This document shows, one piece after another, positions 1 through 9,499 of a stretch of 64,000 nucleotides of DNA. Positions within the stretch are counted from its first letter, which is position 1. Every line of letters starts with the position of its first letter. Location: contig OZ007581.1 in assembly GCA_963931925.1 (NCBI GenBank), forward strand, positions 27,645,312 to 27,709,311. The letters are read 5' to 3'. The DNA comes from Onchidella celtica (Eukaryota > Mollusca > Gastropoda > Systellommatophora > Onchidiidae). Position numbers and translations under genes: made by a program. Below the pieces are notes generated by a model that was given only the letters and a program-made list of their open reading frames with translations, had not been told where the DNA came from and did no database searches.

Positions 1-649
1 CTTTGATGCTGTTTGTTGTCTACATGTGAAATGAGAAGAAAGGGACCATCTGTGGACTTGAGAAACTGTTCTATGTCTGTAATGATGAATTCCAATGTAG
101 TACTAGGGCCTTCTGCATAAGGGCGTCTCTTGATAGGTTTTACATCAGGGAAAACTAGGAGCAAATGACCAACTTTGTTGTTGGTCGTTGTCTTTATTTG
201 ATGTGGTAATTAGAGATATTGTGTTGCTTTGATTAAACCTCTTTTCAGTACATGTATGTACTCTACGAGCTGGAAATCAAATCTCTTGCTAAGACTAACA
301 TCATAGTACGTGGAAGTTTTACATAGTGGAGGAGGGAGAAGGCAATGCTACGATACATGTGGTTAGTAAATTAAGAGCCTGGCTTAAAAAATAAATTGTT
401 CACCTGAATGACCTGTCATCGGGACAAAATAAAAATGCAAAGATCTTGGGAAAAGGATAAAACCTGTGTTAAACGGCACGTAAATGCAGAAAATTTGTGA
501 TTATTGTTCTATTTAACAATAGAACTTAATGCATATCATCAAAAGTACTTTATCCAAATATCATAAGGATCACTTACGATTTTTCCACCACTATTGTTAT
601 CCTTGCAAGGGGCGTTACATGGACGAGTTCACTCAACGTGGGTCGAGGG
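1..649 (+). mobile_element. piggyBac-type non-autonomous element, 5' end cut off by window start
   Basis: This stretch matches the complete elements at 8367-9495 (same orientation) and 45299-46418 (opposite orientation). Shared landmarks include the starts near ctttgatgctg and the end CGTGGGTCGAGGG, followed at 650-653 by TTAA. The terminal GGG next to TTAA is the hallmark of piggyBac-superfamily insertion (TTAA target, CCC...GGG ends). No transposase is encoded. The left end lies outside the window. It sits directly against the start of duplicated block A, whose second copy has no such element. Confidence 0.8.
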
Positions 650-1372
650 TTAATGTACATTATGTAAGAGGCTGCGTTTTCTCCTGAATTACTTTGTAAT
701 TTCTTTAAAAAGAAAAAAAAATGAAAATGAAGAAATCACTAAGACACTTTACTATCCATGTGTTTTTTTCTTTATGTGAATGCAAAACTACACTAACGAA
801 GTTCGTCGTGTTTATTATAATTTTGTCCAATTTGAAAAAGGCTTTTCTTTCCCTTGAATGATTTTGTAATTGTCATATTTGGTATTTATATTATACATTC
901 TAAATTATTCTCCTTAAGTTTTCTTTACTGTATGCAATATCTTGGAATGTCTGAAAATTTATGATTTTGATCTAGATTTAGTTCCTGTGTTCAGACAGAT
1001 ACGAATAAATGTCCATTATTTCTTGTTATATTTCGTTTATTTAATTAAGTCCAGCTGATAATATGGATATCTGTGTGTTCTGTTGGCAATTTTAAGTTCG
1101 AGCATATAAAGTAATGTATGAGCCCCTCTCTTGGGTCATGGATAGTTTGCTTTGGTATCGAATTTTTTCTTAAAAGTGGCTGTCTTATAATGTAGAAAAC
1201 CAAGATGACCTGACATTTTTCATTCCCCTATGGACTTTACATTTTTAAGTGTTGTCAAAACAAAACAAAAAAAGAGTCTGCAGCAGGTATTTGGGAGGTA
1301 TAAGTAATTGAAGAATTTGACACAAATACGAAGTACCCAGTTGTATCAAAAGATTTACTTGGATAAATAGTG

Positions 1373-1395
1373 GTATCGATTCCCACTTCCGGTTT
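1373..1395 (+). promoter_or_regulatory. Conserved distal upstream motif of ncRNA candidate copy 1
   Basis: TATCGATTCCCACTTCCGG lies about 300 bp upstream of the conserved RNA-like unit. The equivalent in the third copy (34421-34443) differs at about one position in this motif although surrounding DNA is strongly diverged. A second shared patch, AAAGGTAGATAATCA, follows about 55 bp later in both. Position and conservation are compatible with a distal sequence element of an snRNA-type promoter; this role is inferred. Confidence 0.35.
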
Positions 1396-1630
1396 GTGGC
1401 AAGGAAATCAAGCTGGTGACATGGGGAGAAAGGTAGATAATCACCCTTACAATCCATTATTTTTTTTTCAACGGATAATTATGACGCTATTTATATCAAT
1501 AGGCATCTATCTTGATGTGAATTAATTATTAACAAGAGTGTTTCAATGATAATTAAATGTTTTGAGTGAGAGTTATGCAGAAATTAATTTAATAACAGCT
1601 GTTAAAGCATTTCCCGTTCAAATCTTGTTA

Positions 1631-1670
1631 ACCATAAGGACAGATATTGTAAGGATTTTGCGTTATATAA
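1631..1670 (+). promoter_or_regulatory. PSE-like motif plus TATA box of ncRNA candidate copy 1
   Basis: Two elements are conserved between copies 1 and 3 while the bases between and before them vary: a proximal motif (CCATAAGGACAGATATTGT here, CCATAACGGCAGACAATGT in copy 3) and a TATA-like box (TTATATAAG here, CATATAAG in copy 3). They are separated by 12-13 bp in both. The near-identical unit starts just downstream. PSE plus TATA at fixed spacing is the known layout of type 3 RNA polymerase III promoters (U6, 7SK, RNase P RNA). No factor binding can be read from sequence. Confidence 0.45.
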
Positions 1671-1683
1671 GAAACCCCAACCC

Positions 1684-2075
1684 TATTTATAGTACAGAAC
1701 AGCCACTTTGGGGAAACCCGGGTGGTTACTGGCTCCTGCTTCCATGTAGCGTTGAGGTCGACGGTCGACCAAGGTACTCGCACGGTTAGTCACGCCCAAC
1801 TGACCTGTAATATAGCCTAGGATCTGGCGAGTTTCCTCCCTTAAGACGCTGCTGAGGGACTGAGTGCTGGGGTGGAGTTTGGTCGGGGGTAGGCCGGACA
1901 AAACATACGGATTAGAACCTACTTCCTTAGATCTTAAGGGGCAACTGGTACTTTAGGGTATTAGACTTAGGATCGTCCATGTCATGGGAAAAGTGCTCTC
2001 GCAACCACATAGTCAAACGGCACACCTAGTGTAGCTAAGTAGGGTAATGTGTGCTGGAGTCCCCGTGCCACTTTT
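1684..2075 (+). ncRNA. Candidate structured Pol III RNA gene, copy 1 of 3
   Basis: About 390 bp nearly invariant in three places: by eye one difference from copy 3 and three from copy 2. On the plus strand it starts shortly after a TATA-like box and runs to a T-run at 2072-2081, a good Pol III terminator. Hairpins are visible: CCAC-TTT-GGG-GAAA-CCC-GG-GTGG near the 5' end (GNRA loop), GGTC...GACC, CCTTA-GATCT-TAAGG, and GCACAC...GTGTGC near the 3' end. I checked mentally for U1, U2, U4, U5, U6, 5S, 7SL and 7SK signatures and saw no convincing match. A 72-codon minus-strand ORF (1683-1901) overlaps it; near-identity alone cannot exclude that reading, and gene conversion of a mobile repeat is another alternative. 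Confidence 0.5.
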
Positions 2076-2261
2076 TTTTTTCTTTTTTGTTTTCTAAAAT
2101 TAGAACAAAGTTCACCTTGAGCTCAGTTGAAAAGAAAATAATAATCATGAATTGGTCTCACAGGTAAACCAGAGAGTTTACTGGAGAAAAAAAGCTGATT
2201 GAGAAATTTTCATGTTGGTTTTATTTTTTTTCGCTTAATTTACCTCTGGGAAAAGCCACAG

Positions 2262-2348
2262 GAGTCTGGTACCATGGTATTATTCTTGGGTTGTCCATGT
2301 CATGGGAAAAGTACTCCCACATAGTCAGATCCAGTGTGCAAGGTAGGA
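2262..2348 (+). repeat. Degenerate copy of the 3' half of the ncRNA candidate
   Basis: The string ccatgtcatgggaaaagt, the ACCACATAGTC-like patch and the gtgtgctgg tail of the unit above recur here in decayed form; the tail resumes at 3826-3860 because a 1.47-kb element split it. The equivalent in block A copy 2 is uninterrupted (about 19915-20045). It looks like an old tandem partial duplicate or pseudogene of the adjacent unit. Confidence 0.6.
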
Positions 2349-2354
2349 TAAATG

Positions 2355-3825
2355 CTTAGGTGCCAGGCCTCCAGTATATACCGGATTTCCGGTTTCGCTA
2401 TGTCTCTAAACAATTTCCGGTTTCGCAATTTGAAGAATTGAAAAAAAATACAAAACAGGTTTATCAAAATAAAAAAGCGCAAGCGTGCGAGTGCAAGATA
2501 TCGGCCTTATTTGTGTCTGTTATTTTAGTATTTACCGTGTCCGAAGGCGTATCGTCAACATTGGTCTACCGTCATGTTCTGGCTGATTCACAGATTTAGA
2601 TCAGTCGCTTTACATCCATCAGCTGTTCTTCATTGTGCTGATAATAACGCGACCTTGAAAGTGAGTGAAGGGTCACAATGGTCACGAGATGACATACTGT
2701 GTCCAGTCAAGACCCGCTTGTTCCGCATATGTGTTGTGCTGACATCATGTGTCAGACCTACACCAGAATTAATGATTTAGATGCCTGCATTAGTAGATCC
2801 ACTTAAACAACAATCGATTGTCTATTGACGATGGATGATTTCGTACCGATACACGTTGTAAGGCTACGTAATCATCGTACTAGATCTTAACTGATGACGG
2901 ATGCTTTGGTTTACAAAGGCCTAATGGGGCCTGCCTCAGATTCTTCTAGTTCTCCAACATCAAAATCATCAGCATTCCCAGATTTCACATCATTCAGTCC
3001 TAAAGATGGGTACTCATACAGCAAGTGTGTGCGAGGCTTATAAGACTGCTATTTCTATTATAACCACACGGGCCGAGGGCAGTGCGAGACAAACAATGGC
3101 ATACTGCTAAAGCCATGTTTCATGTGTTCGGAAACGAAAACGTCAAAAATCCATGAAGTAGATCTAGTTCTGTTTCACAGTTTGATGAGTTTTGACGTTT
3201 CTGTTGCCGTTTTCCATTTCCGTTCACATGAAAACCCATCTTAACGGGTTTGAATTGAAAGGGAGACAACAGGATCTATTTTCATTGGCTCAGGAGACAC
3301 AAAATATATTAATAAACACTCACAAAAGCCATAGAGAACTAGAAGAATCTGAGGCAGGCCCCATTGGGCCTAGGTTTTCATGTGAACGGAAATGGAAAAC
3401 GGCAACAGAAACGTCAAAACTCATCAAACTGTGAAACAGAATGTTTTGTTGGTTGTGTATTTGTGATAGGTTTTTCAAACTTATTGGAAAAATTTTTTCA
3501 CATTCAGATAAAACTAGGAAATAATATTCATCTTGTAGAACAAAACTGCTGCAGTTGCATATATTTTACATGAACCAAGGAAAGTTATACGTGTGCACAA
3601 ATACATAGTAACCTTGGTACATTATTGTGACTTGTAAAGTGTTTTGTTCTCTGATATTTGAAATTTGCCTTTATAGGGCATTGATGTACATGTATGTGCT
3701 TTAGATGTCATTTAGTCGTATTTGTTGTTTTATTTCTGCGTTGTTACATGCCGGTGGCTTTAGGTTTGGCTGATTTGGTCAAAGTGATTTTCAGGTTTCA
3801 GATGGCTCCGTTGCTGGCACCCATG
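2355..3825. mobile_element. Unclassified 1.47-kb non-autonomous DNA element with 6-bp TSD
   Basis: Flanked by TAAATG at 2349-2354 and 3826-3831; block A copy 2 has a single TAAGTG at the empty site (about 20022-20027). An 8-bp inverted terminal motif GGTGCCAG / CTGGCACC sits exactly four bases in from each end (2359-2366 and 3814-3821). The interior has two long inverted segments: 2917-2953 against 3334-3372, and 3169-3234 against 3370-3441. Their order is rearranged (left arms far apart, right arms adjacent). No transposase-like ORF is seen. A 6-bp TSD does not point clearly to one superfamily. Confidence 0.7.
3169..3441. repeat. Long inverted repeat inside the 1.47-kb element
   Basis: The sequence starting tgtttcacagtttgatgag at 3171 reappears as its reverse complement ending ctcatcaaactgtgaaaca at about 3440, giving arms of about 65-70 bp around a 135-bp spacer. 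RNA from either strand would form a strong hairpin. Small ORFs across it (3192-3434, 3364-3573) are products of the repeat and have no protein-like character. Confidence 0.8.
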
Positions 3826-4092
3826 TAAATGTGTGCTGGCGGGGTCCCTCACTCCTTTGTTTAAAAAACATCCTTTTAATCAGTTCACAAACCTTGAGCT
3901 CAAACTAAGGTGGGACAAAAGGTCAGACATGCTTTAACTTGAACAATAAAAGAGTTGTGAATTTGTTCCACATAAAATTCAGGGTGTTTATTGACATGTT
4001 GAAAAAAAAAATGTCCTTGAAAGAAAAAAGAATGCTTCAGTTGTTTTGCATTTATTTTTCTTTAGACAGCTAAAGATCATTAATTTAATTAA

Positions 4093-4205
4093 TACGGAAA
4101 AAAGCATTGGAGTCAGCCTAGCGTTCTTTTCTGAAATCTTATAGATAAACTGGTAATTTATATTATCACTTATCATTTGTTGATCAATTAATAGGATAGT
4201 AATAT
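4093..4205 (+). repeat. ~105-bp repeat unit also at 20345-20452 and 22203-22305
   Basis: The unit runs from ggagtcagcctagc through gaaatcttatagataaactgg to tgttgatcaattaatag. The first two copies are the paired positions in block A; the third, at 22203, is attached to the very end of block A copy 2, replacing the sequence expected from copy 1. It marks a rearrangement junction rather than a separate insertion. Confidence 0.7.
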
Positions 4206-5109
4206 AATAAGAAGGTGCAACATTTGAGAAAAATGACAGTATAAAAGCTACCCAAGACAGTAAAATGTAGATGAGATTGACAAGAAATGAAGGTTATGTT
4301 ACACCTTCTTTTTCCATTGTCTTTTCCTCTTTCTCAATGAATTGATTTCCACAAAGGATGGTGAATGTAAGACTCAGGAGCATTTGTACCTTTTCAATAA
4401 AGCAGCTTTCATAAATCGAAGTCCTAATCCTATTTTTTGTTCTTAGGTTTTTGTTTTGACATCACTCAAAGCATCATTGGGAGTATAATACACCATATGA
4501 ATTCACTCTTAGATTCCATCCTGTTAACGTTGTACAAGTTTATGAATGGAGTTAAACCTATAGTCTACTGTTGCAAGTAGTTCAAACACATCTTTTTCCC
4601 CTCATCCTGGAGATTGCACCAAAAACTTTTAGCAAAAAGCACAAGATGACCTTCTTTTACACTGTTAATTCATTTACGGTACCTCTTTTATACGATTCCA
4701 CCTACGTGATTGTATCTTTTTATTCCTATATAAAACCAATTTGTCTCAAAATCTAAATATTTTCGCACATTTTTTTAGTGCTTGTTTTAAATATTGATAA
4801 TTAATTAGAACTGCATCCCACTGGTTGCTCACAGCAAACTGAGGTAAACAACTTTTTCCGCAACTTGAATGTCCTCTCAGCCCATGCAACTCCTACTTGG
4901 TTTAAACGTCTTAAAAATTATGTTTACCGGTCACTAAGCCTACAAAAAGCCGATGTGTGGGATTTACATCAAGTTTGCACAAGGATAAAACATTGTTCTC
5001 GTGTAGATCCGCTGGTTATGACATCCCACCAAGGTCGGTTTAATGTAGGGAATGCGCCCCTCTCATAATCCTACCAAGGCAAGGGAATTCCAATACAGAT
5101 CTTCACTGG

Positions 5110-5472
5110 TTGAATTTGGGGATGCTGGGCATAGTTTATACATTTATGTTCCTTGGAGATGAATATTTTCGTACAGATTTTTCATTATGTCATTTTTTTT
5201 GGTCTTTTGTCTTCTTCAGTGAAGGTATGGCTTTGGGATCAATAATGAATGAAGGACTGTGCAGAAAAGGCAGCAGTGAAAAAGCAGAGAAAATACCTCC
5301 TCTCAGTGCAGTCGGTCTCCAGTGTTTCAATGCTCTCACTGCGACTGACAGTTCATGGAATGGATCCTGTGGATCAGTCATCTTTGCACACAAACAGCCA
5401 GGCAGAAGAGATATTGAAGTTGTGGTCATCTTTTTTTGCGAAGGACGAGCAACAAGAAGCATGAGCTTTTGA
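5110..5472 (+). other. Exon-like ORF of unknown identity in block A
   Basis: An open frame follows a pyrimidine-rich stretch and AG (ttttgtcttcttcag at about 5205-5219), so it could be an internal exon starting at 5220. Two overlapping plus frames are open: one reads SEGMALGSIMNEG, the other ends AEEILKLWSSFFAKDEQQEA. The copy at 21526-21683 keeps much of the first frame (SEGIPFGSIMNEG) but reaches a stop earlier, and the second frame is also broken there. I cannot name a family. The acidic AEEILKLW tail vaguely recalls C-termini of Tigger-type proteins, which is only an impression. Confidence 0.25.
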
Positions 5473-5476
5473 AATA

Positions 5477-6237
5477 CAGTCCAATCCACTTATCTCGGCA
5501 CGGCTTTTCTCGACATTCTGGGTAACTCGTCACAATTTTTAAGTCCCAACCTCTTTCATCTTTAATGCTACTAATTATTTCCCCGTAACTCGACGTGTTA
5601 TTCCATTCTTTCCTCTTATATCGACACATTTCTCCCAGACCACGGCAAAACAAGTGCACTAGATCTACTACTGTGCTTCCACACAACTCCCTGCACATAA
5701 GACCTCTATTTATTTCTTTTTGCGGTTCTGGCGGGGCGGGGTAGGAGAGGAGGTGTGTGGACACAGAGGATGACCCTCAGCTTCAGTAACGCGAGTGTGG
5801 AGTGCCTTGCATAAGCGTACGGCCGTAAAAGTACAGAGCACTACAGAGTAATTTTTTTCCCCACAAAACATTCGTACTGTGTGTGTATTGGTATCATCAC
5901 TTCTTCTAAAGAAACAGGTAGTCGAGGTTAAAAAAAAAAAAGTAAAGCACTGCGTATTTGATAGCTACAGTATTTCTCCGATATCGTTAAATCTTTGCCA
6001 TGCAACTGCTCCGCACAACAGTGATATTGGAGGAACGGGTGACAATATGCTGATAATTAAAAGGAAAAGGGACATAATTGCGTTATTTATTGGACACTTC
6101 CCATTATGGTGATGTTTGATTTCCTCCCCCCCGCCCCTTTTTTTTAATCTACCACCACTAATCTGCTATTTCGACTTTCTCTTTACTCGTCACAAGTCAG
6201 ACGGTCCCACGGATGTCAAGATATTAGGATTGCACTG
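5477..6237 (+). mobile_element. pogo/Tigger-type MITE, family T1, copy 1
   Basis: Starts CAGTCCAATCCACTTATCTC and ends with the complement of CAGTGCAATCCTAATATCT; both ends abut TA (5475-5476 and 6238-6239). Block A copy 2 has the empty site (gaaata-cactggtactg, about 21782), so this insertion postdates the block duplication. CAGT ends with TA target duplication are characteristic of the pogo/Tigger branch of Tc1/mariner. The inside is non-coding, with C- and T-rich runs near 6127-6145. Other members: 16971-17772, 23885-24635 and 50960-51809. Confidence 0.85.
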
Positions 6238-6699
6238 TATACTGGTACTGTACTTGTCATAATAGAGCGTTAAAAGCATGGTAGAGCCTGTGAACATGAT
6301 GAAGTGTTATTTTTGGCATGCTAAGTCGTTCCTTCTAAATCAATGATACTTAGAGTTCAAGGCCACATTTTTCCCTTTGCGACCCAGTGGTTCTCCAGTT
6401 CCTCCCCCTTTTTTTGTTAGTTGGTGATCGGCATTATTATTCTGTTAATTATTACCTCATTTGATATTTGTATACACAGTGTACAGAGCGCATTCTATCT
6501 CGAGTTCCTCCTCTGACTGAAATCCCTCCCCAGTCACACCCTTGCCGTGAGGGTTGTGTGCCTCCCATCTGAGAATCACTGTCCTACACCTAGACTGCCT
6601 CAACATTTTGTGTATGTACTGGAGAGGGTTGTGTGCAGCATCGAGCATACCAAATGGTCTGAAGTCAGATTCCCTCAATTACTGTTTTCAGTGTGCCGT

Positions 6700-7780
6700 A
6701 AGAAGCAGACATCTGATGTAAGGGAAGTAATCAAAATTATAGAATGCCTGAATGATTAAGATGGGTTATAACCCTTGTTTGACAGCTGCAGTGTAATAAT
6801 TATTATCCCAGTGATGCTTTGCCTAAATATTTTTCCTTTTCATCGTTTCTTCTGTTAGAATACCTTAACTAACTTCATGGTTATTCATGAGTATGACCTG
6901 TCTGCCTATAAGCCCATTGCGGATATCGGCCATTTTAGCTGTCAAGACCGACGCCTCACCATGGCGATGGCAGCATTGATTTTGATTCGTTAGCTGATTT
7001 CTTAAAATGACTCCAAGGGGGGATAACAGTTCATAAAATATATTTAATGTGAATCAAACTAGGAGCTGCCTATTTGCACAGGTTAGTGAATGGATAAAAA
7101 AAAAGATATTTGTATTGGCTTATTTCTTGTCAGTGGTGTGTATACGATGGATTTAATGCAGTGGAGTGAAAGTCTGGCAATACATCTTCACAGTGAAATA
7201 ATTATGTCTTAGAATGTAGGTAAATCTATTATGTGGCTCAGATTATTCTTTGATGTTCTATATAGGTTAGGCTGTTGTTAGCCCTTTGGTTATATTCTCC
7301 GTTGTTAAGCCTTCAGTTTTTTAGGCTCACTAGCTTGGACAATTGCACCTCAGTCATTATTATCATCTTATTATAACAGAGCTAGAGGGTGGGTATGTAA
7401 GCACCTAAAGCACCATGACTACTTGACGAAAAATTATGAAACTGTGCTGCCTCAATTTTTGATGATAGATTACATATCCAATTTGGACAAAATTTAGTCT
7501 ATAATATACTCGTCAATCTTATTATAAGAGAAATGGTCTCAAGATTATTTCATTGTTGGTGCAAGTTTTCTTATGTGTCAACTAATCTAACCCAGTCGCC
7601 TTTCTGTTGACCATTTGTGTTTATCAAGTTTCAGGCAATCTTTGAAAAATGCTGATCATGAATTGTGACATGCATTATATGAAATGAAAATATGTATGTA
7701 TTACATTCACATCAGTTCCAGTTCCTACAGGCTCTGTTTGTGAGATAACATTAAATAAATTAGATATTAAGAAAACAAAC
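6700..7780. other. No gene seen
   Basis: AT-rich sequence with no coding frame, long repeat or recognisable terminal-repeat pair. It separates block A from an exon-like island at 7826. Confidence 0.6.
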
Positions 7781-7825
7781 CTTTCTCAATTTGAACAGCA
7801 GTTATTCCTATTTTGCTCCCACAGG

Positions 7826-8031
7826 ATGGAATGCCTTTCCTTTTGGACCTCTACTGAACTATGAGCACATCCATCATTATTTCATTAGTGCAATTACAGA
7901 TGAAGGAGAGGACCCACACATAAGCAAGCCCTTGGTCAAAGGCAAATCCTATTTTACGAGTGGACATGTCTCAGATATGGAGAACAGTATGAGGGAGACG
8001 TACTATTTAAGAGTATGTTAGCATTTTGAAA
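7826..8031 (+). CDS. Candidate exon of an uncharacterised SWIM-associated-type protein
   Basis: After a plausible acceptor (ttttgctcccacag, ending 7825) a frame reads GWNAFPFGPLLNYEHIHHYF and continues through PLVKGKSYFTSGHVSDM to a stop just before 8022. The order aromatic-rich stretch, then YFTSGHV, resembles the segment that precedes the SWIM zinc finger in many invertebrate SWIM/YqaJ-associated proteins, where a Y-x-SGHV motif is common. No cysteines of a SWIM finger follow, and no neighbouring exon is recognised within 1 kb. It may be a single exon of an interrupted gene or a gene relic. Confidence 0.35.
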
Positions 8032-8366
8032 ATGTGAATACATTATGTTTCTCGTTTTGAGAAAAGCATCAATTTTTGTTCCAGTTAGCTCTTTTTGTTA
8101 ACTGCAGTTAATTGAGCCTACCATATATATATGTTATATAAATTCATTCAAATACCAAAAGAAATGAAAGTATTATTTGACTTACTTTTGATGATAGCCC
8201 TGATCAAATGAATTTTTTTATTCAGCAAAATGAGATAAATTCATCAACATTTTTTCAGAAAGTTTGTAAAAGAGCTGGAGCGGCCCTCGAATTGTAGATG
8301 AGTGAATTGGTAATCTAAATCTAGGTTCTATTCAAGCTGAATTCTGCTAAATCCGCTGTATGTTAA

Positions 8367-9495
8367 CCCTTGTCCTGCGGGAGGCCACTATATTGGCCTC
8401 TCCGCGCAATATGTGAGACACACGAGGCCAGTATTGTGGCCTACATACTGCAAACCGGGTCCAGCGAGAGGCCAATATATTGTAGGGCAGCGCTGCTCCT
8501 CGTGTTTTGTTTATTCGGTTGCCGTGACTATCGTTTTTTTTCACGTTTTTTTACCACACAAGATTCGCGTGTGTATCTATCCTGTCATCCCTACTGTATC
8601 TAACAAAATGGGATCGTAAGATTACGTTTATTACGATGCAACTATTCAGAACTATTCGTCATACTCATGTAATAGTACTGACTGTCTGAAGTTCGAACTG
8701 GGGAAAATCTTGGGGAAACTTTTACTTTGATGCTGGTTGTCGTCTACATGTGAAATAAGAAGAAAGGGGCCATGTGCGTATTTGTGACACTGTTCTATGT
8801 CTGTAATTATGAATTCCGATGTAATACTAGGACATGCTGCATAAGGGCGTCTGTCTGTAGGTTTTTCATCAGGGAAAACGGGGAGAAAATGACCGACTTT
8901 GTTGTTGGTCGTTGTCTTTATTTGATGTAGTAATTAGATGGCCATTGTGTTGCTTTGATAAAACCGCTTTTCAGTACATGTATGTGCTCTGCGACCTGGA
9001 AATCAAATCTCTTGCTAAGACTAACATCATAGTACGTGGAAGCTTTAAATAGTAGAGGAGGGAGAAGGCAATGCCACGATACACGTGGTTAGTAAATTAA
9101 TGGCCTGGCTTAAAAAATAAATTGTTCATCTGAATGGTCTGACTTAGTGGCAGAAAAAGTGCAGAGATCTTGGGGAAAATGATAAAACGTGTGTTGAACG
9201 GCATGTAAATGCAGAAAATTCTTGATTTTGGGCTTTCCATTTTACAATAAAACTTACTGCATATCATCACAATAGACCTACTTTATCCAAATATCATAGG
9301 GGTCACTTATGATTTATCCACCACTACTGTTGTTATTACGTCCTAAAGTAAACACGATACACGTGTTCAAAAGTACCCGATTGACCCGACCGCCGAGGTT
9401 ATCGGCAACACACGAACGGTCGGCTGACTGGCCGCTGCATGGCTATCCCCGCACGGGGAGTTACGTGAATGAGTTCACTCAATGTGGGATGAGGG
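8367..9495 (+). mobile_element. piggyBac-type non-autonomous element, complete copy
   Basis: Bounded by TTAA at 8363-8366 and 9496-9499, with CCCTTGTCCTGCGGGAGGCC at the left end and ...GTGGGATGAGGG at the right. The same element is inverted at 45299-46418 and truncated at 1-649. GC-rich subterminal repeats (GGCCACTATATTGG and relatives) crowd the left end. ORFs inside (8370-8619, 9309-9590) are not transposase-like, so movement would need an enzyme supplied elsewhere. Confidence 0.88.
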
Positions 9496-9499
9496 TTAA

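Larger units (their letters stand above)
657..6690 (+). repeat. Duplicated block A, copy 1
   Basis: Long direct duplication with 18288-22200. Matching anchors include the start (cattatgYaagaggctgc), 1370-2080 against 18985-19692, 3900-4800 against 20070-21130, 4860-5475 against 21190-21785 and 6240-6690 against 21790-22200. Copy 1 carries two insertions absent from copy 2 (2355-3825 and 5477-6237), both with clean target-site duplications. Within it lie ncRNA candidate copy 1 (1684-2075) and an exon-like ORF (5220-5470). Duplicated material without those features looks like ordinary AT-rich intergenic or intronic DNA. Confidence 0.85.

Noticed and set aside
1683-1901. 72-codon minus-strand ORF repeated at 19296-19514 and 34717-34935 as a protein gene
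   Set aside because: The whole ~390-bp unit is equally conserved, well beyond the ORF, so conservation is not codon-driven; hairpins and the T-run fit an RNA on the other strand better. Not fully excluded.
1684-2075. Telomerase RNA, 7SK, RNase P or SRP RNA identity for the conserved unit
   Set aside because: No telomere-template repeat, no 7SK 5' hairpin arrangement, no RNase P CR-I/CR-V pair and no SRP domain IV motif recognised by eye; a covariance-model search is needed.
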